From Mycobacterium colombiense (GTDB lineage Bacteria > Actinomycetota > Actinomycetes > Mycobacteriales > Mycobacteriaceae): a DNA stretch of 40,319 nt. The stretch is from NCBI RefSeq assembly GCF_001953985.1, contig NZ_MBEI01000073.1:1-40319 (forward strand). The letters are read 5' to 3'. The notes beneath the pieces are model-generated. The model saw only the letters and a list, made by a program, of their open reading frames with translations, had not been told where the DNA came from and did no database searches. Positions 1 to 7,010 of the stretch are shown in pieces (the stretch's first letter is position 1; each line of letters starts with the position of its first letter). A program made the translations under genes and the position numbers.

Positions 1-234
1 GTACGGCGCCGACGGCGCCGGTGCGTCCGGGGCCGGCGGCGGCGGAGCGTCCGGGGCCGGCGGCGGCGGAGCGTCCGGGGCCGGGGGCGGCGGAGCGTCC
101 GGCGCGGGGCCGGCGGCCGGCGCGTTGGGGTCGAAGCCCACCGCTTCCGGGTCCGCGTGCGCGGTGGCCGATGGGATGGTCACGAGCGTGCCCGTGACCG
201 CGGCAAGAATGAGCGTCTTTCGGACGTTCTTCAA
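1..234 (-). CDS. rpfE: Resuscitation-promoting factor E, N-terminal part (runs off the window)
   Basis: Rpf proteins are secreted lytic transglycosylase-like enzymes that cleave peptidoglycan and help dormant mycobacteria regrow. Only the N-terminus is present. A TTG start at 232-234 follows an AAAGGA ribosome-binding site and gives LKNVRKTLIL, close to the LKNARTTLI start I recall for M. tuberculosis RpfE, also TTG. A Sec signal peptide follows (basic n-region, hydrophobic core, ATAHA-D cleavage site), then VGFDPN, as in RpfE, and a Pro/Ala/Asp-rich linker of APDAPPPP repeats. The catalytic Rpf domain lies beyond position 1. The neighbouring mobA-kor order matches the rpfE locus. The leader upstream may be regulatory (see separate entries). 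The identity rests on the N-terminus and synteny. Confidence 0.85.
   Translation of the reverse strand, partial: MKNVRKTLILAAVTGTLVTIPSATAHADPEAVGFDPNAPAAGPAPDAPPPPAPDAPPPPAPDAPPPPAPDAPAPSAPY
23..118 (-). repeat. 24-bp tandem repeat in the rpfE linker
   Basis: The motif GCGTCCGGGGCCGG (plus strand) recurs at 23, 47 and 71, and its first part again at 95, a strict 24-bp period. On the coding strand it encodes an APDAPPPP octapeptide in the Pro-rich linker between signal peptide and catalytic domain. Exact in-frame repeats like this can change copy number between strains. Confidence 0.85.
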
Positions 235-263
235 GTTTGTTCCTTTCGCGGTGCGCGCGCGCC

Positions 264-286
264 AAAACAAGCCCACGGAGTGGGCT
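264..286 (-). terminator. Intrinsic-terminator-like hairpin in the rpfE leader
   Basis: Read on the minus strand, AGCCCAC-TCC-GTGGGCT is a perfect 7-bp stem with a 3-nt loop (270-286), followed directly by TGTTTT (264-269). It lies about 30 nt before the rpfE start codon, so it would end transcription inside the 5' leader unless prevented. A 7-bp stem with a U tract is unusual in mycobacteria, where most terminators lack the tract. An attenuator is the simplest reading; a post-initiation pause hairpin is the alternative. Confidence 0.55.
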
Positions 287-302
287 GAAGCTGTCTGGTT
301 GA

Positions 303-410
303 TGCCTGCTTTGAAACGTGCCGTCTGGGTCAGGCACGGCAGCGGTGGGCCAAGTCTGCCCGGCGGGTGTTACCCACCGACCACGGTCGGGCTTTCGCCT
401 TCCGTGGCGC
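303..410 (-). ncRNA. Candidate structured 5' leader of rpfE (riboswitch-like)
   Basis: Several strong helices are packed just upstream of the terminator-like hairpin. 381-407 folds as CCACGG, AA, GGC, a GAAA tetraloop, GCC, CGA, CCGTGG. 361-379 forms an 8-bp stem with a 3-nt loop. The strand 373-379 can instead pair with 343-349 (7 bp). The helix 317-322/333-338 (CGTGCC/GGCACG) competes with 303-308/331-336. Mutually exclusive pairings plus a terminator are what a switching leader looks like. M. tuberculosis rpfA has a c-di-AMP (ydaO) riboswitch, but I could not align this sequence convincingly to that consensus. No ligand is claimed. Confidence 0.45.
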
Positions 411-1165
411 CGCTCGCACGCGGGTCCGTGGATTCAATTATTTGATTACTCTTCCGTAACCCGTTCGGGGCTAACAGGGACCGTAGAAGACCGCGGCGTA
501 TTCGTCATCTTCGGTAATCGGATATCTCGGTTCGATAACGGGCCGATCACGCCGCGGCATCCCGTCCATTTGCGCAGGTCATAGCGGCGTTTTCCGAACC
601 GGCGCCGGTGCGGAATAGCCAATCGAATGGTGAGCCGAATCACCTGTGTTTTGTGAGCTGGCGCACGTTTATTTGCCGCGCTGCCGCCGATTGACCAGCG
701 CTTCAATGGGATCCGAAGCTGCCTACTGCAAACCAGCGCAGAGTACCGCAAGTCACGCGCGCCGCAAGGCGCCCCGCGCAACCCGGCAACCAAGAACGCG
801 GGATGATATCGACTTTCACTGCGCGCCAGCATAATTCGATTGAAGCCATCGCCTTGCAACTGCGTCTTCCATGCCAGCGACGTATTGCCCTGCTCGACAA
901 CGGATTTCGCGGATACCGCACGGCAACAACGATTTTCGAGCGCCCGAGGCAAAGTGGAGGACTCACCATCGACACCCGGCTCGGCGCCGCCAACGAGTAA
1001 CGCCGATCGACAGGGGCGCGCGGTTTCCTAAAAGCCAATTTTGCTGAAATGGCTTACGTCCCTGAGTCGAGGAACCGGGCATGGTGTGCCGCCCGATCGC
1101 CAGACGCGATTGAGGGAATCCCCAAATCGCCACCGCCACAACAGATCACGATGCCCAGCAAGGAA

Positions 1166-1194
1166 TATTCCGGGATTGACGTCACCCCGGAATA
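1166..1194. repeat. 9-bp inverted repeat around a TGACGTCA palindrome
   Basis: TATTCCGGG (1166-1174) and CCCGGAATA (1186-1194) are exact inverted copies separated by 11 bp. The spacer holds TGACGTCA (1177-1184), itself a perfect palindrome and almost concentric with the outer arms. The left arm also overlaps the palindrome GGAATATTCC (1162-1171). It could be a protein-binding site or a transcript-end hairpin about 120 bp past the mobA stop codon. No T tract follows on either strand. Confidence 0.7.
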
Positions 1195-1315
1195 CCGAAA
1201 TTGGCCGCGCAAATTCCAGGAATGGCGTAATAACAAATGCCGTGTTTACGGCGCGCGTTGTCAGTGAATTCGAAACGTAGAGTCCGCCGGCCCGAGTCGG
1301 CCAGGTGCTTCGCCG

Positions 1316-1921
1316 TCAGCTCCGGGACTGTGCCAGAGCGAGCAGGTCGCTTTCCGTGTTGACGTTGGCCAGGAAGCGCGATTCCGGCAGCACGATCTGC
1401 TGGGCGTCCGAGGCGTCGATCAGAGCACGCATGGAACGGGCGCCACCGGCGACCAGGCCGTCGATCCGCCCGGCCAGATCGGTGCGGTACACCGCGGCCA
1501 GGTAGTGGCTGCGACCGTCCCACGGCAACACGATCTCGGCGTTGGTCTCGGTGGCCAGCTGTACCAGCTCGTCGATCAATTCCGCAGACAGCAGCGGCAT
1601 GTCGACGGCGCAGACGAAGGCATATCGGGCGCCCGCCTCCCCGGCCGCCCGCAACCCGCGCCCGGTCGCCGGCAGCGGCCCCTGTCCGCGCACCTCGTCG
1701 CGGACGACCTGCGCCTGCACCGCGGGCAACGGTTGGCCCGGTGCGGCGATCACGAAAACCGGCTCGCAGCGCTGCGCGAGGACCCCGGCGACGTATTCGA
1801 GGAGCGTGGTAGCACCGCCGGGGCCGGGGAGGGTGGCCTTGTCGCGGCCCATGCGCCGCGATTCACCGCCAGCCAGCACGATCCCCGCTAGCGACCCGGC
1901 CTTTTTCTCTGTGTCGGGCAT
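1316..1921 (-). CDS. mobA: Molybdenum cofactor guanylyltransferase MobA
   Basis: MobA transfers GMP from GTP to molybdopterin, making the guanine dinucleotide form of the molybdenum cofactor used by DMSO-reductase-type enzymes in the cytoplasm. The N-terminus carries the nucleotidyltransferase signature VLAGGESRRMGRDK, then the GPLPATGRGL and CAVDMP segments with the metal-binding aspartate. The protein is 201 aa, the length I recall for Rv2453c. I chose ATG at 1919-1921 because the family signature begins about 15 residues later. An upstream in-frame start at 1957 would overlap korB by 23 bp and add residues the family lacks. It sits 13 bp after korB on the same strand and may be co-transcribed with the kor genes. 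Confidence 0.9.
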   Translation of the reverse strand: MPDTEKKAGSLAGIVLAGGESRRMGRDKATLPGPGGATTLLEYVAGVLAQRCEPVFVIAAPGQPLPAVQAQVVRDEVRGQGPLPATGRGLRAAGEAGARYAFVCAVDMPLLSAELIDELVQLATETNAEIVLPWDGRSHYLAAVYRTDLAGRIDGLVAGGARSMRALIDASDAQQIVLPESRFLANVNTESDLLALAQSRS

Positions 1922-1934
1922 CTGGTCGCCCACG

Positions 1935-3026
1935 TCAGTCGACGGTCCAGGTGTCACGCCCGCGCAGCAGCGATTGCAGCGCGGCGGAGTCGAACGCCTT
2001 CGCCGACTGGGCCGCCTGCACCTGTGCGCGTGCCGCGTCGTCGTAGGTGGGCCGGCTGATGTTGCGGAAGATGCCCAGCACGGTGTGATCGAGGTTCTGG
2101 TCCGACAGCCGGGACAGGGCGAAGGCGTAGGCCGAGTTGTCGCTGTGCGCGTCGTGCACCACGATCTCGTCGACCGCCACGTCGGCCGTCTTGGCCACCT
2201 CCAGGCCGAAGCCCGACTTCACCACGCAGTATTCTCCGTTGGCGCCGAACACAATTGGCTCGCCGTGGCGGACGTTGATGACCCGCTCCTCGGCGCCTTC
2301 CTTGCGCAGCGCGTCGAACGAGCCGTCGTTGAAGATCGGGCAGTCCTGCAGGATCTCGACCACGGCGGCGCCCCGGTGCCCGGCGGCGGCGCGCAGCACC
2401 TCGGTCAGTCCGTTGCGGTCGGAGTCCAGCGCGCGGCCGACGAAGGTCGCCTCGGCGCCCAGCGCCAGCGACACCGGGTTGAACGGGTGGTCCAGCGATC
2501 CCATCGGGGTCGACTTGGTGACCTTGCCGACCTCTGATGTCGGCGAGTACTGCCCCTTGGTCAGACCGTAGATCCGGTTGTTGAACAGCAGGATGGTGAT
2601 GTTGACGTTGCGGCGCAGCGCGTGGATCAGGTGGTTACCCCCGATCGACAACGCGTCGCCGTCACCCGTGACCACCCACACCGAGAGGTCCTCGCGGGCC
2701 AGCGCCAAACCGGTGGCGATGGCCGGTGCGCGGCCGTGGATCGAGTGGAAACCGTAGGTCTCGAGGTAGTACGGGAACCGGCTCGAGCAGCCGATGCCGC
2801 TGATGAACACGATGTTCTCGCGGCGCAGCCCGAGGTCGGGCAGGAAGTTGCGGATGGTGTTGAGGATGACGTAGTCCCCGCAGCCCGGGCACCAACGGAC
2901 CTCTTGGTCACTGGTGAAGTCCTTGGACTTCTGCGGCTGGTCCGTGGTGGGGACCCCGTCGTTTTTGGTCAACTTCGCGGACAGACCGAGGTCTTTGCCC
3001 GCCAGGTTGCCGATCACGTCAGTCAC
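1935..3026 (-). CDS. korB: 2-oxoglutarate:ferredoxin oxidoreductase, beta subunit KorB
   Basis: KorB is the thiamine-diphosphate-binding half of a KorAB enzyme that oxidises 2-oxoglutarate to succinyl-CoA, reducing ferredoxin; in mycobacteria it provides a CoA-dependent TCA-cycle route alongside the classical dehydrogenase. The 363-aa product shows EVRWCPGCGDY near residue 44 (Fe-S ligand cysteines), the TPP/Mg motif GDGDALSIGGNH and NNRIYGLTKGQYSPTS. The start is GTG at 3024-3026. Its Shine-Dalgarno sequence GAGGAGG lies inside the MIRU-like repeat that separates it from korA. M. tuberculosis KorB (Rv2454c) is about 373 aa. Confidence 0.94.
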   Translation of the reverse strand: MTDVIGNLAGKDLGLSAKLTKNDGVPTTDQPQKSKDFTSDQEVRWCPGCGDYVILNTIRNFLPDLGLRRENIVFISGIGCSSRFPYYLETYGFHSIHGRAPAIATGLALAREDLSVWVVTGDGDALSIGGNHLIHALRRNVNITILLFNNRIYGLTKGQYSPTSEVGKVTKSTPMGSLDHPFNPVSLALGAEATFVGRALDSDRNGLTEVLRAAAGHRGAAVVEILQDCPIFNDGSFDALRKEGAEERVINVRHGEPIVFGANGEYCVVKSGFGLEVAKTADVAVDEIVVHDAHSDNSAYAFALSRLSDQNLDHTVLGIFRNISRPTYDDAARAQVQAAQSAKAFDSAALQSLLRGRDTWTVD

Positions 3027-3138
3027 GAGCGCCGCTCCTCCTCATCGCTTCGCTCTGCATTGTCGCGGCGCATCTCACAAGCACCGCTCCGTCATCGCTT
3101 CGCTCTGTGTTGTTGCCGGCGGGAACCACTGCGCTCAT
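3019..3138 (-). CDS. 39-codon MIRU-encoded coupling ORF between korA and korB
   Basis: ATG at 3136-3138 overlaps the korA TGA as ATGA. The frame runs 39 codons through the MIRU repeat and stops at TGA 3019-3021, just inside korB, overlapping the korB GTG start region. The product is polar with two internal repeats of a Q/T-S/E-R-S-E/D pattern, and no function is suggested. Such mini-ORFs, overlapping the upstream stop and the downstream start, are a hallmark of mycobacterial interspersed repetitive units. They are thought to keep ribosomes moving between cistrons, so the peptide itself may not matter. The reading frame is plain; translation is an inference. Confidence 0.5.
   Translation of the reverse strand: MSAVVPAGNNTERSDDGAVLVRCAATMQSEAMRRSGARD
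3027..3134 (-). repeat. MIRU-like element, two degenerate units
   Basis: The plus strand carries CCGCTCCTCCTCATCGCTTC from 3032 and CCGCTCCGTCATCGCTTCGC from 3084, each continuing as CGCTCTG(C/T)(A/G)TTGT. This gives two units with a 52-bp period, the second missing 3 bp. The sequence matches my memory of the MIRU core (CGCTCCTCCTCATCGCTGCG). It fills the whole korA-korB gap and supplies the korB ribosome-binding site. MIRUs are known to insert between operon genes; the assignment comes from memory rather than a database match. Confidence 0.75.
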
Positions 3139-5090
3139 GCGCCGGCTCCAACCGTTGCTGCCGCCATCTTGGCGACCATCGTCTTGTCGTTCTCCACTTC
3201 GGCCAGCGTCCCGCCCAGCGCGGCGCGGATGACGCGGCCGATCTCGTCGGCCAGGAAGGCGACACCTTGCACCTTGCTCACCGATTGCACGTCCACCAGG
3301 TACTTGCCCCGCAGCAGGAACGCCAGCTGACCCAGGTTCATTTCCGGGGCCACCACCTGCGGGTAGCGCCGCAGCACCTCACCCAAGTTGGCCGGGAAGG
3401 GGTTGAGGTAGCGCAGGTGGGCGTGCGCCACCTTGATGCCCTTGCGCCGCGCGCGCCGGCAGGCCTCACCGATCGGGCCGTACGAGCTACCCCAACCGAT
3501 CAGCAGCAGCTCGGCGTCGCCGGTCGGGTCGTCGACCTCCAGATCGGGGACCGAGATCCCGTCGATCTTGGCCTGGCGCAACCGGACCATCAGGTCGTGG
3601 TTGACCGGCTCGTAAGAGATGTTGCCCGACCCGTTCGCCGCTTCCAGCCCGCCGATGCGGTGCTCGAGCCCCGGGGTGCCGGGCACGGCGAACTGCCGCG
3701 CCAGCGTCTCCGGGTCACGCGCGTAGGGCTGGAACGGCTCGTCCGCCTTGGCGAAGGTGTGCGTGATGGGCTGCAGCGTGCTGATGTCCGGAATGCGCCA
3801 CGGCTCCGACCCATTGGCGATCGCGCCGTCGGACAAGACGATCACCGGGGTGTGGTAGGACACCGCGATGCGCGCCGCCTCGAGCGCGGTCTCGAAGCAG
3901 TCCGAGGGTGAGCGCGGCGCCACCACCGCGACCGGCGACTCGCCGTTGCGGCCGAACAACGCCTGCAGCAGGTCGGCCTGCTCGGTTTTGGTGGGCAGCC
4001 CGGTCGAGGGCCCGCCGCGCTGCACGTCGACGACGAGCAGCGGCAGCTCGGTCATCACGGCCAGCCCGAGCGCCTCGGACTTGAGCGAGATGCCCGGACC
4101 GGAAGTGGTGGTGACGCCCAGCGCGCCGCCATACGAGGCGCCGATGGCCGCGCAGATGCCACCGATCTCGTCCTCGGCCTGGAAGGTGATGACGTTGAAG
4201 TTCTTGTGCTTGGACAGCTCGTGCAGGATGTCGGAGGCCGGCGTGATCGGGTAGCTGCCGAGCAGGACAGGAATGTCCGCCAGCTGACCGGCCGCCACAA
4301 TGCCGTACGCCAGCGCGGTGTTGCCCGAGATCTGGCGGTATTCGCCCGACGGCAGGGTCGCCCGGGACACCTCGTAGGTGGTGCCGAAGGCCTCGGTCGT
4401 TTCGCCGTAGTTCCAGCCCGCCTTCAGCGCCAGCACATTGGTCTCGGCGACCTCGGGCTTGCGGGCGAATTTCTCCCGGATGAACTTCTCGCTGGTTTCG
4501 ATCGGCCGCCCATACATCCACGACAGCAGGCCCAGCGCGAACATGTTCTTGGCGCGCTGGCCGTCCTTCTTCGTGGCGCCGATCGTCTCGACCGCCCCGA
4601 GCGTCAGCGTGGTCATCGCGACGGAATGCACCACGTAATCCGACAACTCGTCGGTCTCGAGCGGGTTGGTGACGTAGCCGACCTTGGTCAGGTTGCGCTT
4701 GGTGAACTCGTCGGAGTTCGCGATCACCATGCCACCGCGGGGCAGGTCACCGATATTGGCTTTGAGCGCAGCGGGATTCATCGCGACGAGCACGTCGGGC
4801 CGGTCGCCGGCGGTCAGGATGTCGTAGTCGGCGATCTGAATCTGGAAGGAGGAGACACCGGGCAGGGTTCCTGCAGGCGCGCGGATCTCGGCGGGATAGT
4901 TGGGCTGGGTGGCCAGGTCGTTGCCGAAAAGCGCTGCCTCGGATGTGAAGCGGTCACCGGTGAGCTGCATGCCGTCGCCGGAGTCCCCGGCGAAGCGAAT
5001 CACGACTTGTTCGAGACGCTGACGGGCAGATCCGTTGGGGGAAGCCCCATTCTGTGAGTCTGATCCGGCTCCGCTGCCGTTCGGATCCAC
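3135..5090 (-). CDS. korA: 2-oxoglutarate:ferredoxin oxidoreductase, alpha subunit KorA (gamma-alpha fusion)
   Basis: KorA partners KorB in CoA-dependent oxidation of 2-oxoglutarate. The 651-aa product has the fused architecture: an N-terminal gamma domain (RFAGDSGDGMQLTGDRF, near residue 30 onward) followed by the pyrimidine-binding alpha domain (GNTALAYGIVAAGQ, then TFQAEDEIGGICAAIGASYG) and a C-terminal domain with RYLNPFPANLGEVL. I placed the start at GTG 5088-5090, preceded by GGAGGG, because the M. tuberculosis protein begins with the similar PNGSGAG. A longer frame reaching 5267 adds 59 unconserved residues. A TANNNT box at 5140-5145 supports the short form. Confidence 0.93.
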   Translation of the reverse strand: MDPNGSGAGSDSQNGASPNGSARQRLEQVVIRFAGDSGDGMQLTGDRFTSEAALFGNDLATQPNYPAEIRAPAGTLPGVSSFQIQIADYDILTAGDRPDVLVAMNPAALKANIGDLPRGGMVIANSDEFTKRNLTKVGYVTNPLETDELSDYVVHSVAMTTLTLGAVETIGATKKDGQRAKNMFALGLLSWMYGRPIETSEKFIREKFARKPEVAETNVLALKAGWNYGETTEAFGTTYEVSRATLPSGEYRQISGNTALAYGIVAAGQLADIPVLLGSYPITPASDILHELSKHKNFNVITFQAEDEIGGICAAIGASYGGALGVTTTSGPGISLKSEALGLAVMTELPLLVVDVQRGGPSTGLPTKTEQADLLQALFGRNGESPVAVVAPRSPSDCFETALEAARIAVSYHTPVIVLSDGAIANGSEPWRIPDISTLQPITHTFAKADEPFQPYARDPETLARQFAVPGTPGLEHRIGGLEAANGSGNISYEPVNHDLMVRLRQAKIDGISVPDLEVDDPTGDAELLLIGWGSSYGPIGEACRRARRKGIKVAHAHLRYLNPFPANLGEVLRRYPQVVAPEMNLGQLAFLLRGKYLVDVQSVSKVQGVAFLADEIGRVIRAALGGTLAEVENDKTMVAKMAAATVGAGA

Positions 5091-5139
5091 GTCTTTGCCC
5101 TCCACTTTGTTCACCGGACAGACACTGGGCGCGCAAACT

Positions 5140-5165
5140 AGATTACGCCCGTGAAAGTGACTTTC
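5140..5165 (-). promoter_or_regulatory. Candidate korA promoter with palindrome at the -35 position
   Basis: On the minus strand TAATCT (5140-5145) fits the mycobacterial -10 consensus TANNNT and would start transcription near 5133, about 43 nt before the korA GTG. Immediately upstream, GAAAGT-G-ACTTTC (5153-5165) is a perfect 6-bp inverted repeat near where a -35 contact or operator would lie. The promoter call is by pattern only. Confidence 0.35.
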
Positions 5166-5284
5166 CGGCCGTCTCGGTTTGATGTCACTGGAAGTATCAA
5201 TTATGGCACTTATTTCCGGTCGCCATCGCCGTCCCTCAGCCGCCATCTCGGCCGCGTCGGCAGCCAAAAGACGACGTCAGCGAC

Positions 5285-5304
5285 GTGCTACTGAGCAGTA
5301 GCAC
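5285..5304. terminator. Perfect 8-bp hairpin between clpX and korA
   Basis: GTGCTACT-GAGC-AGTAGCAC is an exact 8-bp stem with a 4-nt loop, about 95 bp past the clpX stop on the minus strand. A TCTTTT stretch follows about 14 nt later on that strand. It most likely marks the end of the clpX transcript; an operator is possible because the sequence is close to a true palindrome. The surrounding 5166-5399 contains nothing else I can name. Confidence 0.45.
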
Positions 5305-5399
5305 AGCAAACTGTGGCGTTGGTCACGTCAGCGTGCCTCGCGCGGGCAGCAAAACACGCTCGGCGGCCGGAATTGGCCCCGCCGGGATACCGGACGGAC

Positions 5400-6680
5400 C
5401 TAGGCGCTCTTGTCCCGGCGCTCGGAACGGGAAGGCTTGCGCGGCACGATCGTCGGCAAGACGTTGTCCTGGACGGTCTCCTTGGTCACCACGACCTTGG
5501 CGACGTCGTCGCGGCTCGGGATGTCATACATCACCGGCAGCAGGACCTCTTCCATGATGGCCCGCAGGCCACGGGCGCCGGTGCCGCGGTGGATCGCCTG
5601 GTCGGCGATCGCTTCCAGCGCGTCGTCGGTGAACTCGAGCTCCACGTTGTCCATCTCGAAGAGCCGCGTGTACTGCTTGACCAGCGCGTTCTTCGGCTCG
5701 GACAGAATCTTGACCAGCGACTCCCGGTCCAGATTGGTGACCGAGGCGACCACCGGAAGCCGGCCGATGAACTCGGGAATCAGGCCGAACTTGATCAGGT
5801 CTTCGGGCATCACTTCGGCGAAGTGATCGGTGGTGTCGATCTCCGCCTTGGAGCGCACCTCGGCGCCGAAGCCGAGGCCGCGCTTGCCGACGCGCTCGTA
5901 GATGATCTTCTCCAGGCCCGCGAAGGCCCCGGCGACGATGAACAGCACGTTGGTGGTGTCGATCTGGATGAACTCTTGGTGCGGGTGCTTGCGCCCACCC
6001 TGCGGGGGAACCGAAGCCTGGGTGCCTTCCAGGATCTTCAGCAGCGCCTGCTGGACGCCTTCTCCGGAGACGTCGCGGGTGATCGACGGGTTTTCGCTCT
6101 TGCGGGCGATCTTGTCGACCTCGTCGATGTAGATGATGCCGGTCTCGGCGCGCTTGACGTCGTAGTCGGCGGCCTGGATCAGCTTGAGCAAGATGTTCTC
6201 GACGTCCTCACCGACGTAACCGGCTTCGGTCAGGGCGGTGGCGTCGGCGATCGCGAACGGGACGTTCAGCATCTTGGCGAGCGTCTGGGCCAGATAGGTC
6301 TTGCCACAACCGGTCGGCCCGAGCATCAAGATGTTGGACTTGGTCAGCTCGACCGGCTCGTGGCGCGAGTCCCGGCCCTTTTCGCCGGCCTGGATCCGCT
6401 TGTAGTGGTTGTAGACGGCGACGGCCAGCGTCCGCTTGGCGGTGTCCTGGCCGATGACGTATCCCTCGAGGAACTCCCGGATCTCGATCGGCTTGGGAAG
6501 CTCATCAAGTTTCACATCGTCGGCGTCGGCGAGCTCCTCTTCGATGATCTCGTTGCAGAGATCGATGCACTCATCGCAGATGTATACGCCGGGGCCAGCA
6601 ATGAGCTTCTTGACCTGCTTCTGGCTCTTCCCGCAGAACGAGCACTTCAGCAGGTCACCGCCGTCTCCGATGCGCGCCAT
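5400..6680 (-). CDS. clpX: ATP-dependent Clp protease ATP-binding subunit ClpX
   Basis: ClpX is the AAA+ unfoldase that recognises tagged substrates such as ssrA proteins and threads them into the ClpP1P2 chamber. The 426-aa length equals M. tuberculosis ClpX and the sequence is nearly identical. Visible features in order: the N-terminal zinc domain (C13, C16, C35, C38), Walker A GPTGCGKT, the pore loop GYVGED, Walker B IIYIDEVDKI, the GRKHPH substrate loop, and a C-terminal small domain containing HRGTGARGLRAI. ATG at 6678-6680 is the family start. The H37Rv transporter gene Rv2456c, expected between clpX and korA, is absent. Confidence 0.98.
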   Translation of the reverse strand: MARIGDGGDLLKCSFCGKSQKQVKKLIAGPGVYICDECIDLCNEIIEEELADADDVKLDELPKPIEIREFLEGYVIGQDTAKRTLAVAVYNHYKRIQAGEKGRDSRHEPVELTKSNILMLGPTGCGKTYLAQTLAKMLNVPFAIADATALTEAGYVGEDVENILLKLIQAADYDVKRAETGIIYIDEVDKIARKSENPSITRDVSGEGVQQALLKILEGTQASVPPQGGRKHPHQEFIQIDTTNVLFIVAGAFAGLEKIIYERVGKRGLGFGAEVRSKAEIDTTDHFAEVMPEDLIKFGLIPEFIGRLPVVASVTNLDRESLVKILSEPKNALVKQYTRLFEMDNVELEFTDDALEAIADQAIHRGTGARGLRAIMEEVLLPVMYDIPSRDDVAKVVVTKETVQDNVLPTIVPRKPSRSERRDKSA

Positions 6681-7009
6681 GGTGCTGAGGGCCTACTTCC
6701 TATTCGCCGTTGGTCTTGCCTGTCCCCGCATGTATTCACCGACGCTACCCGCTTGTTCGGGCCCGAGGCGACCATAAGGGCCGAATCGCGTCGGTGGTAT
6801 TCATGCATCTCCGTATGGATGAAACATATAGCCAGACGGTGCCCGTCACTCGCGAAAGGCGCGCTTTGCGTGTCCTTGGCGTGTCGCGGTCGTAATGCGA
6901 CCGAGGCTGGCTGCCCTCCGACCTTGCTTCGGTGTGGAGGTGCCAACCCAACGCCAACAATCACGCGAGGCCTGGGCGGACCCCCAAGAATTCACCCTAC
7001 AGTGACGAG
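6681..7009. other. Divergent intergenic region clpX / mmuM
   Basis: The 329 bp hold the 5' regions of two diverging genes. The mmuM -10 box is visible near its right end. For clpX I cannot choose a convincing -10 element. No RNA gene, repeat or extra coding frame is supported; the open frames across it lack family resemblance and a ribosome-binding site. Confidence 0.6.
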
Positions 7010-7010
7010 G
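6998..7010 (+). promoter_or_regulatory. Leaderless-type -10 box for mmuM
   Basis: TACAGT (6998-7003) matches TANNNT and is followed by 6 nt before the GTG start codon at 7010. This spacing puts the transcription start on the first base of the codon, the standard arrangement for leaderless mycobacterial mRNA. There is no Shine-Dalgarno sequence upstream, which agrees. Confidence 0.55.

Larger units (their letters stand above)
235..1315. other. Intergenic region with no supportable gene (rpfE leader, inverted repeat, otherwise featureless)
   Basis: About 1.1 kb separates rpfE from mobA. The rpfE leader occupies roughly 235-440. From 446 to 1300 the sequence looks lower in G+C than its surroundings. 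Its open frames (e.g. 446-952 minus) have Arg/Cys/Ser-rich translations without family resemblance, Shine-Dalgarno sites or mycobacterial third-position GC bias. M. tuberculosis carries the small hypotheticals Rv2451 and Rv2452c here, but I see no clear counterpart. The other notable structure is the inverted repeat at 1166-1194. Confidence 0.6.

Noticed and set aside
23..118. CRISPR-like regular repeats
   Set aside because: The repeats are contiguous without spacers, 24 bp, in frame, and encode the RpfE linker.
264..410. c-di-AMP (ydaO) riboswitch
   Set aside because: A 3' segment (GACAGC with nearby ACCAG) is reminiscent, but the conserved P1 pairing and the GGGGUGAA region are not found. 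Kept only as an unclassified structured leader.
446..1038. Open frames on both strands in the rpfE-mobA gap
   Set aside because: Arg/Cys/Ser-rich translations, no ribosome-binding site, no third-position GC bias and no family resemblance.
6932..7009. Longer N-terminus for MmuM
   Set aside because: The added 26 residues are unconserved and lie upstream of the inferred transcription start.
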